Assembly (NCBI RefSeq): GCF_002399615.1
Contig: NZ_DHDZ01000057.1
Location: 1-50,970 of the forward strand
DNA: 50,970 nucleotides
Direction: 5' to 3'
From: Pedobacter sp. UBA4863
GTDB lineage: Bacteria; Bacteroidota; Bacteroidia; Sphingobacteriales; Sphingobacteriaceae
Both the position numbers and the translations under genes were made by a program. The notes below the pieces were generated by a model that was not told the DNA's origin, did not search any database, and was given only the letters and a program-made list of their open reading frames with translations. The first letter of the stretch is position 1; each line of letters begins with the position of its first letter. This document shows, piece by piece, positions 44,861 through 50,970 of the stretch.

Positions 44861-44893
44861 TTTGTGTTACATTTTTTAACTCTTTATATTTAG
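44861..44893 (+). promoter_or_regulatory. Bacteroidota-type promoter of the second SusC operon
   Basis: TTTG (44861-44864), 20 bases, then TATATTTAG (44885-44893), close to TAnnTTTG. It lies about 42 bases upstream of the SusC ATG at 44935, which is a normal leader length. Confidence 0.5.
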
Positions 44894-44934
44894 CACTTAA
44901 TTAATTATTAACTAACCTAAATTTTTAAAAATTT

Positions 44935-47900
44935 ATGAAAAAACTTCTACAAAGTTTGTTCATTTTGCTATTTGTGGCTACTGCTGCCATGGCGCAAAAT
45001 AGGACAATCACTGGAACGGTTACTTCGAAAGAAGATGGTCTTCCATTGCCAGGGGTAAGTGTAAAAGTTAGGGGTACTAACATTGGGGCGTCAACTGGAG
45101 CCAATGGTAGATACTCCTTGTCAGTTCCGGCATCTGCCACCAATTTAGAATTCAGTTCTTTGGGATATCTTTCGCAAAGCACGAACATTGGGTCGTCTGG
45201 TACTATAAACGTAGTATTAGCGCAAGACACAAAGGTGCTTAACGAAATTGTGGTTTCGGGTGCAGGTTTAACCGTGCGTAAAAAAGAACTCGGAGCCAAC
45301 CAAACCACCTTGTCAAACGATGCCATAACCAAAGCGAAGCCAACCAACGTTTTATCTGGTCTTACAGGTAAAGTGGCTGGTTTAAATATCCAATCGGTTG
45401 GTAGTGGTGTAAACCCTAACTATCGTGTGGTTTTAAGAGGTATGCGTTCGTTAACGGGTAATAACGAGGCCTTAATTGTGGTGGACAACGTAATTGTCCC
45501 AAACTCAATTTTAGGGAATTTAAATCCAGATGACATAGAAGATCTTACTGTGCTAAACGGAAGTAGTGCCGCGGCGCTTTATGGTTCGGCAGCATCAAAC
45601 GGAGCCTTAATTATTGTTACCAAAAAAGGTAAAAGAGGTGGTGGTTTTGATATTAAAGTAGCCAACACAAGTACTTTTGAAGAGGTAGCATTCTTTCCTA
45701 AATTGCAAAAAGAATTTGGTTCTGGTTCAGATAATGATGTGCAAGTATATCTTTCTTATGAAAATCAACAGTACGGTCCAAAATTTGATGGTTCTATCGT
45801 TAATTTAGGCCGTGTTCTTCCTGATGGAACTTTTCAAAGAGTGCCTTACTCATGGAGTAACGCGAAATATGATTTCTGGGAAACAGGATATACTAATGTA
45901 ACCGATTTCTCGGTAACATCAGGCGATGACAAAGGCGGTATATATGCTTCTGCACAATATATGCAGGCTACAGGAACAACCCCAGGGGATGAATACAACC
46001 GTGCTACGGCAAGAATAGGGGGGACAAAAAAAGTATCAGAGAAAATTAATTTTGGTTATAGCTTAAGCTACATCCAAAACAGGTATGATCTTACTACTCA
46101 AACATCCAGCATTTTCGATGATTTGTTAAATGCGCCGGGCCATGCTCCGATAACACAATATAAAGATTGGAAAAATAATATAATTGCCAGCCCTAATGGA
46201 TATTTTAACGCCTACCATAATAATCCGTACTTTAGAGCTGATAATTATAGGGAGAAAACAAGAAACGACTATTTTGTGGGAAGTACAGAATTAAAGTACA
46301 AACCTTTAGAATGGTTAGATTTTACTGGTCGTGTTGGTTTAACAGCCAGGAACACTTCGGCAAAAGCATACTCAGATATCTTTATATTTGACTCGTTCTT
46401 TGCGGGTCAGGCAGGTTCTACCGAGTATAAAAAACAAAATATTTTGGGAGGTGTAAGAGACGACTTTAGCTATACCACCAATATTGTGAGTGATTTTATT
46501 GCCCATGCACAAAAAAAGGTAAATGATGATTTAAAACTTGATCTAACCATATTGGGTCAGCTTAGTCAATACCAAGCCAAATCAGAATCGGCTTCGGTAA
46601 GTGGTTTGGTAACAGCAGGCTTGTTTAACCTTAGCAATAGTTTAAACCCGCCAACGGCTAGTGAATCTAATGCCTTAACCCGTTCTTATGGTTTGTCGGG
46701 GAAATTAGATATTGGCTATAAAGATTACTTATTTTTAACCCTTACTGGGCGTAATGATTGGGTTTCGGTATTGGCGCCAGAGAACAGGTCATTCTTTTAT
46801 CCAAGTGCAACTTTATCATTTGTAGCTAACGAAGCGATTGATTTCTTAGGAAATGTAAAACAATTAGATTTCTTAAAGTTAAGAGGCGGATGGTCTAAAG
46901 TGGGTCAGGTAAACATTGCCGCTTATAGCTTATTGCCTACGTTTTCGCAAGCGGCGGGTTATCCTTACAATGGCCAAGGTGGCCTTTCTGTTGGTGGCCG
47001 AATGGTATCAGCTGGTTTAAGACCAGAAATGACCACTCAATGGGAATTAGGGGCTGATTTTAGTTTGCTTAAAAGTAGAGTAAGCGCAGGCTTTACCTAT
47101 TACAATACCAAAACAAAAGATCAAACAGTTTCTACTGGTGTAGCAAGCTCTACAGGTTACACCTCTTTGTTAACCAATACAGGACAAACTAGCTCAAGAG
47201 GTATAGAAGCAAATCTATCTGCTATTCCATATAAAACCAATAATTGGGAAATATCTGTGGGTGCTAATTATGCCCACTATGACAATACAGTTGATTACAT
47301 CAGTTCAGATTTATCTCAACTGACGTTAGGCGCATACGGTGGTACAGTAGGTTCTTACGCTGTTGCAGGCCAACAGTTTCCCGTAATACAAGGTAAAACA
47401 CACGTTCGCGATGATCAAGGCAGAATAATTGTGGATAGAATTACTGGTTATCCATCGGCAACTACCGGTATAAGTGTTATTGGCCAAGCTAATGCAGCCC
47501 ATATTTTGGGTGTAAATATGACCGTAAACTATAAAAACTTCTCTTTGTACGGTTCTGGAGAGTATCGCGGTGGCTATGTGTTGTATAACCGTGGTGGTGG
47601 TACGTTTGATTTTAGCGGTGCTGGTTATAATACTGGAATTTATAATCGCGACCGCTTTGTTATCCCTAACTCATCGTATCTTGATCCTGTAACCAATAAA
47701 TACGTGCCTAACACGAACATCACTGTTAGAGACGGTGGTCCAGGCTATTGGACTATTGCTGGCCCAAGAACAGGTATTGATGAAAACTACATCACTTCTG
47801 GTGCTTTTTGGAAAATTCGCGAGCTGAGCCTTTCTTATAAAATACCTGCTTCGGTATTTACAAAAACAAGAGCAATTAAAGGTGCTAGGATTAGCGTACA

Positions 47901-48063
47901 AGGAAGAAACCTATTTATTTTCTTGCCAAAAACAAATGTTTACACCGACCCTGAGTATAGCGAAGGAAATGGCCTATCTGGAGGTAATGCTATTGGTTTA
48001 ACTAGTCTTAATCAAACTCCTCCATCAAGATATTATGGTGCTACATTAACGTTAAACTTATAA
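44935..48063 (+). CDS. SusC/RagA family TonB-linked outer membrane protein
   Basis: An outer-membrane transporter of 1042 aa with a signal peptide (MKKLLQSLFILLFVATAAMA, cleavage before QNR). A carboxypeptidase-like domain (about 23-100, ITGTVTSKEDGLPLPGVSVK), a plug (about 105-235, LTGKVAGLNIQSVGSG, VLNGSSAAALYGSAASNGAL) and the barrel (to LTLNL) follow. It has no STN domain, so it is not controlled through a FecR switch, and no regulator is encoded next to it. It forms an operon with the SusD gene starting 11 bases later and the DUF1735 gene. No catabolic enzyme is visible before the window ends, so the ligand is open. Confidence 0.93.
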   Translation: MKKLLQSLFILLFVATAAMAQNRTITGTVTSKEDGLPLPGVSVKVRGTNIGASTGANGRYSLSVPASATNLEFSSLGYLSQSTNIGSSGTINVVLAQDTKVLNEIVVSGAGLTVRKKELGANQTTLSNDAITKAKPTNVLSGLTGKVAGLNIQSVGSGVNPNYRVVLRGMRSLTGNNEALIVVDNVIVPNSILGNLNPDDIEDLTVLNGSSAAALYGSAASNGALIIVTKKGKRGGGFDIKVANTSTFEEVAFFPKLQKEFGSGSDNDVQVYLSYENQQYGPKFDGSIVNLGRVLPDGTFQRVPYSWSNAKYDFWETGYTNVTDFSVTSGDDKGGIYASAQYMQATGTTPGDEYNRATARIGGTKKVSEKINFGYSLSYIQNRYDLTTQTSSIFDDLLNAPGHAPITQYKDWKNNIIASPNGYFNAYHNNPYFRADNYREKTRNDYFVGSTELKYKPLEWLDFTGRVGLTARNTSAKAYSDIFIFDSFFAGQAGSTEYKKQNILGGVRDDFSYTTNIVSDFIAHAQKKVNDDLKLDLTILGQLSQYQAKSESASVSGLVTAGLFNLSNSLNPPTASESNALTRSYGLSGKLDIGYKDYLFLTLTGRNDWVSVLAPENRSFFYPSATLSFVANEAIDFLGNVKQLDFLKLRGGWSKVGQVNIAAYSLLPTFSQAAGYPYNGQGGLSVGGRMVSAGLRPEMTTQWELGADFSLLKSRVSAGFTYYNTKTKDQTVSTGVASSTGYTSLLTNTGQTSSRGIEANLSAIPYKTNNWEISVGANYAHYDNTVDYISSDLSQLTLGAYGGTVGSYAVAGQQFPVIQGKTHVRDDQGRIIVDRITGYPSATTGISVIGQANAAHILGVNMTVNYKNFSLYGSGEYRGGYVLYNRGGGTFDFSGAGYNTGIYNRDRFVIPNSSYLDPVTNKYVPNTNITVRDGGPGYWTIAGPRTGIDENYITSGAFWKIRELSLSYKIPASVFTKTRAIKGARISVQGRNLFIFLPKTNVYTDPEYSEGNGLSGGNAIGLTSLNQTPPSRYYGATLTLNL

Positions 48064-48074
48064 TAGAAAAAGTG

Positions 48075-49628
48075 ATGAAAAGAAATTTTAAATATATATG
48101 TGGGTTATTCATAGCGATGTCTGCTTTTTCATGTAAAAAGTCTCTAGATATCAATACAAACCCAAATACGGCAACTGCCGCAACTGTAGATTTAGTATTG
48201 CCTACGGCTATTGTATCAACAGCCAACAATATACCTTCATATAACAGTATGGGTGCACAGCAAGTTGGTTATTTCTCAAATAGTGGTGGTGTTAGCGGCT
48301 GGGGAGGTATTATCTCTTACAGATGGCAAACAGATAATTTTGCCACGTTGTGGAGCAACACTTTTGATGTATTGCAAGATGTACAGTACGTATTGGATAA
48401 CAGTAAAGGCAATGCCGCGTTTGCAGAGTTTGAGGCTGCAGCCAAAGTGTTAAAGGCATACAACTTTATGCTTTTGGTTGATACTTATAACGATGTGCCT
48501 TACAGCGAAGCAAACCAGGGAGATAAACACTTGCAACCAAAGTACGATAAGGCTGCGGACATTTATAAAAATATAGCTGTTTTGCTAGATGAAGCAGTAA
48601 GTGCTTTTAAAGGAGTTACTTTAGCTTCAGCCCTGTTTGTGAAAAATGATCCTTTGTATGCTGGTAGTGCTAGTAAATGGGCTGCTTTTGCTCAAACCTT
48701 AAAGCTTAAACTTATGGTTAAAGGGCAAGGAAAAGTTACTTTTGCAAATACTTCATTTGATGCTGGTGTGGGCTTTATAACTGACGATGCCATAGTGCAA
48801 CCTGTTTATGCAAAATTGGACGGTAAACAAAATCGCATGTGGAACAGTTGGGCATACAGCTACTCTGGTACACCGGTTGGTGCAGCTTCACAATATGCTG
48901 TTACGCCATTTATCATGTCTTACTACAATGGCAATAAGCTAAAAGACGATGGAAGAATTGCCGTTACTTATAAAAATGGCGCAACTACTCCTGTTAACCA
49001 ATTAGGCTATCAAGAGGCTGACGCAGGGCGTGGTTTATCTCCAAGCTCTTGGTTTATAGGTACAAGCGCTACAGTATATGGCAAAATTGGTATTTTAAAA
49101 GGTCCTGATGCAGGCCAGCCTATTATGTTGGCGGCTGAAAGCTACTTTTTACAGGCCGAAGCTGATGTAAGGGGCATATTAACAAGTGGCAATGCTAAAA
49201 TAGATTTTGAGAAAGGAGTTACGGCATCTTTTAATTACTTGTATAAAGACAATACAGGAACCCTAACAGCAGGGAAATCCCCTGCTACCGATTTTGCAAC
49301 TTACAAAACCAACAATAACCTTAGTTTTCTGGTAAATTTTGATTTGGCCACATCTAATGCCGAAAAACTAGAAGCAATTGGCACCCAAAAATATATTGCA
49401 TTTAATATGTTGTTTGGTCACGAAGCCTGGAATGAGTACAGAAGAACAGGTTTTCCTAAAATTACGGGAACATCTAAAACAGAAACTTTTGTTTCTATAG
49501 TATCAGAATCAACAGCGTTAGATAAGCTTCCTACTAGGATACAATATCCTTCCGACGAGTTTAAATATAATGCAGCGAATGTTCCAACAGTAAATGTTTT
49601 TAGTGATAAAATTTTTTGGGCAAAATAA
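48075..49628 (+). CDS. SusD/RagB family nutrient-binding lipoprotein
   Basis: A surface lipoprotein of 517 aa with lipobox AFSC (Cys20). It belongs to the SusD-like subgroup with LDINTNPNTATAATVDLVLPTA near the N-terminus and the terminal LPTRIQYPSDEFKYNAANV. Family helices include AKVLKAYNFMLLVDTYNDVPYSEA and AAESYFLQAEADVRG. It acts as the lid of the preceding SusC. The ATG at 48075 is preferred to the GTG three bases upstream. The DUF1735 gene starts 12 bases after its stop. Confidence 0.92.
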   Translation: MKRNFKYICGLFIAMSAFSCKKSLDINTNPNTATAATVDLVLPTAIVSTANNIPSYNSMGAQQVGYFSNSGGVSGWGGIISYRWQTDNFATLWSNTFDVLQDVQYVLDNSKGNAAFAEFEAAAKVLKAYNFMLLVDTYNDVPYSEANQGDKHLQPKYDKAADIYKNIAVLLDEAVSAFKGVTLASALFVKNDPLYAGSASKWAAFAQTLKLKLMVKGQGKVTFANTSFDAGVGFITDDAIVQPVYAKLDGKQNRMWNSWAYSYSGTPVGAASQYAVTPFIMSYYNGNKLKDDGRIAVTYKNGATTPVNQLGYQEADAGRGLSPSSWFIGTSATVYGKIGILKGPDAGQPIMLAAESYFLQAEADVRGILTSGNAKIDFEKGVTASFNYLYKDNTGTLTAGKSPATDFATYKTNNNLSFLVNFDLATSNAEKLEAIGTQKYIAFNMLFGHEAWNEYRRTGFPKITGTSKTETFVSIVSESTALDKLPTRIQYPSDEFKYNAANVPTVNVFSDKIFWAK

Positions 49629-49640
49629 TTTCGATTGAAA

Positions 49641-50528
49641 ATGAAAAAGTTTAATAATAAATACACCGCAGTATTAGTGCTTCTTACGATGTCTTTATCA
49701 TCGTGCTTGAAGGACGATACAATAATAGGGCCAGATGCTCCTGGAGCCCTTAAAAATATAATTGAATTGAAAAACCAAAGTGCTATAAAATCTGGAGCAA
49801 CAGCACCTTACGCAATGTATATTCCGTTTACATTAGAGCCAACATCAACCTCTAATGAGTTTGAAGTTGCTGTACAATATGCGGGCGCAGAAACAGCTCC
49901 CAGTGATATTACGGTTAACTTGGCTACAGATGCGGCTGCTATTACCACCTACAACGCTAAAGAAGGTACTGCGCTTGCACAAATAGCCGCAACTTCTTAT
50001 AGCTTCCCTGCATCGGTAGTAATACCTAAAGGGCAAAGAGAAGCTAAATTTAAGATAACCGTAAAACCAAATACGTTTGATGCAACTAAAGAAAATGCTT
50101 TAGCACTAAAAATTACATCAGCATCAACCGGTACCATTAGCGGTAATTTTGGTACTGCAATTTATAGTATGCCGTTAAAAAGTATTTGGCAAGGTCTATA
50201 TACCGTACATATTAACAATAATTATGGCACAATAGATCCTAATATTGGTGATTTTGTGGAAGAGGATGTTCCTTTTGCAACTGTTGGCCCAAATAAATTG
50301 CAATCAACATATGTAAACCGAACATATAGTGGTTGGGTTCAATATCAATTTAGTGGCGATAACAGTACAATTAGCGGAATTACCGTTTTTGCTAGCCCAA
50401 GCATTAGAGTAAGTTCTATTGAAGGAGTTGATTTGGTTGACCCTGTTAATAAGAAATTTACCATTCGTTTTACATGGCTAGGCCGCGGAGTAACAGAGAC
50501 TTGGACAAGAACAGGTGATTTGCCTTAG
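49641..50528 (+). CDS. DUF1735 domain lipoprotein (third surface protein of the SusCD locus)
   Basis: A lipoprotein of 295 aa with lipobox LSSC (Cys22). Residues about 45-170 match DUF1735 (the BT_3987-like N-terminal domain): APYAMYIPFTLEP, YNAKEGTALAQIA, YSFPASVVIPKGQREAKFKITV. The C-terminal half (about 185-295, WQGLYTVHINNNYG, FTIRFTWLGRGVTETW) is a beta-rich domain also seen in such proteins. Members are surface glycan- or ligand-binding accessories encoded after SusD. The ATG at 49641 is taken over an upstream TTG. The next gene is missing: an IS-like end starts about 35 bases after the stop. Confidence 0.85.
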   Translation: MKKFNNKYTAVLVLLTMSLSSCLKDDTIIGPDAPGALKNIIELKNQSAIKSGATAPYAMYIPFTLEPTSTSNEFEVAVQYAGAETAPSDITVNLATDAAAITTYNAKEGTALAQIAATSYSFPASVVIPKGQREAKFKITVKPNTFDATKENALALKITSASTGTISGNFGTAIYSMPLKSIWQGLYTVHINNNYGTIDPNIGDFVEEDVPFATVGPNKLQSTYVNRTYSGWVQYQFSGDNSTISGITVFASPSIRVSSIEGVDLVDPVNKKFTIRFTWLGRGVTETWTRTGDLP

Positions 50529-50611
50529 TTTTTGTTTTAAAATTAAAAAGGAGATGTCCAAAAATGGACTGACCCAAAAGTTTAGACAAATTTAGTTATT
50601 AGATTTGTTAG

Positions 50612-50640
50612 AATGAGCCCGATAGAATATCGGGCTCATT
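50612..50640. terminator. Strong 13-bp hairpin, bidirectional terminator
   Basis: AATGAGCCCGATA (50612-50624) pairs perfectly with TATCGGGCTCATT (50628-50640) around a GAA loop, with T-rich sequence beyond. It lies inside the presumed IS end, upstream of the OrfA fragment. Confidence 0.8.
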
Positions 50641-50709
50641 TCGTTTAAATTTAGGTTTAATCGTTTTTGTTCCGCTCTGAAAAAAGTTGACCAATAAAAA
50701 GTCAAGGTT

Positions 50710-50970
50710 ATGAAAATACAGAAGTTAGGGTTAAGATCAACCGGGCTTTTGAACAAGGACAAGATTCAATTAAATATGGGGTAACAGCCTTGTCTTGGAA
50801 TGATGCTAGAAGTATAGTAAATTGTACTATCCCAAAAAAAGACAGCTCGGGCAGGCCCATGAAAGACCCGCAAAAACAACGTATAAATGAGCTCGAGAAA
50901 CAGTTAGCGGAGGAGAAGATGGAGGTACTGTCTAATGTTAACACCCGTACAAATTTGGAACAAAACCTTG
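50710..50970 (+). pseudogene. Partial, apparently frameshifted IS3-type OrfA (HTH/leucine-zipper transposase subunit)
   Basis: A frame open from 50691 to the window end reads NTEVRVKINRAFEQGQ, KYGVTALSWN, IPKKDSSGRPMKDPQKQ and INELEKQLAEEKMEVL. The last segment is the coiled-coil zipper typical of IS3 OrfA proteins. The only nearby ATG (50710) is one frame off: ATG-AAA-ATA; one more A would give M-K-N-T-E-V-R and join it to the open frame. I therefore read it as a 1-base deletion in the A-run right after the start. The HTH part is unusually diverged, another sign of decay. The gene continues past the window. Confidence 0.45.

Larger units (their letters stand above)
50529..50970 (+). mobile_element. 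Left end of a probable IS3-type insertion element, cut by the window
   Basis: After the DUF1735 stop come a 14-base palindrome GTCCAAAAATGGAC (50556-50569), an IS-like terminal repeat TGGACTGACCCAAAAGTTTAGACA (given by position 50565-50588), a 13-bp hairpin (50612-50640) and a frame resembling the C-terminal part of an IS3-family OrfA. Termini containing GACCCAAAAGTTT are typical of Bacteroidota IS3 elements. The right end and the transposase OrfB would lie outside the window, so the family call is an inference. Confidence 0.5.

Noticed and set aside
50708..50944. Minus-strand frame at the right edge
   Set aside because: The plus strand carries the IS3-like zipper in the same interval; the minus frame has no recognisable features.
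1..50970. tRNA, rRNA, CRISPR array or complete prophage
   Set aside because: No cloverleaf or rRNA signatures, no evenly spaced repeats and no phage structural genes were found by eye on either strand.

Overview
This window looks like chromosome of a Bacteroidota bacterium in the Pedobacter / Sphingobacteriaceae range. The case rests on AT-rich DNA, two SusC/SusD pairs, an ECF sigma/FecR switch, DUF1573, DUF2911, DUF4838 and DUF5117 proteins, GldH, a RicT with a cysteine-rich head, weak Shine-Dalgarno signals and several promoters of the Bacteroidota type (TTTG, about 19-20 bases, TAnnTTTG). No tRNA, rRNA or CRISPR array was seen.

Left part (1-12.4 kb, mostly minus strand). A DUF2911 protein and a tiny two-helix membrane protein are followed by a tightly packed six-gene operon read right to left: HEAT-repeat membrane protein, family 2 polysaccharide synthase, TPR/outer-membrane beta-barrel protein, DUF4838 lipoprotein, DUF1573 lipoprotein, and a secreted GH9-polysaccharide deacetylase fusion. 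Synthase, TPR-barrel exporter and periplasmic hydrolase plus deacetylase is the functional set of the poly-N-acetylglucosamine (pga) system, built here partly from different families. I regard this as the most interesting system in the window.

Middle (12.4-24 kb). PEP carboxylase (ppc), an ElaA-like acetyltransferase, a TonB-dependent siderophore-type receptor, a secreted N-formylglutamate amidohydrolase-like enzyme, a secreted S9 peptidase and aspartyl-tRNA synthetase (aspS). A 0.7-kb stretch after aspS holds no convincing gene.

Nutrient locus 1 (24.1-35.9 kb). ECF sigma factor, FecR anti-sigma factor, SusC with an STN signalling domain, SusD, a frameshifted lipoprotein remnant, a large zinc metalloprotease and another TonB-dependent receptor. 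The sigma/FecR pair and the STN domain imply induction by the substrate, and the protease suggests peptides rather than glycans.

Housekeeping block (36-44.8 kb). holB-ricT-gldH, a thioredoxin-fold protein, convergent murF and a secreted M14 carboxypeptidase.

Nutrient locus 2 (44.9-50.5 kb). SusC, SusD and a DUF1735 lipoprotein, followed at the right edge by what looks like the end of an IS3-type element: an inverted repeat, a strong hairpin and a frameshifted OrfA fragment cut by the window.
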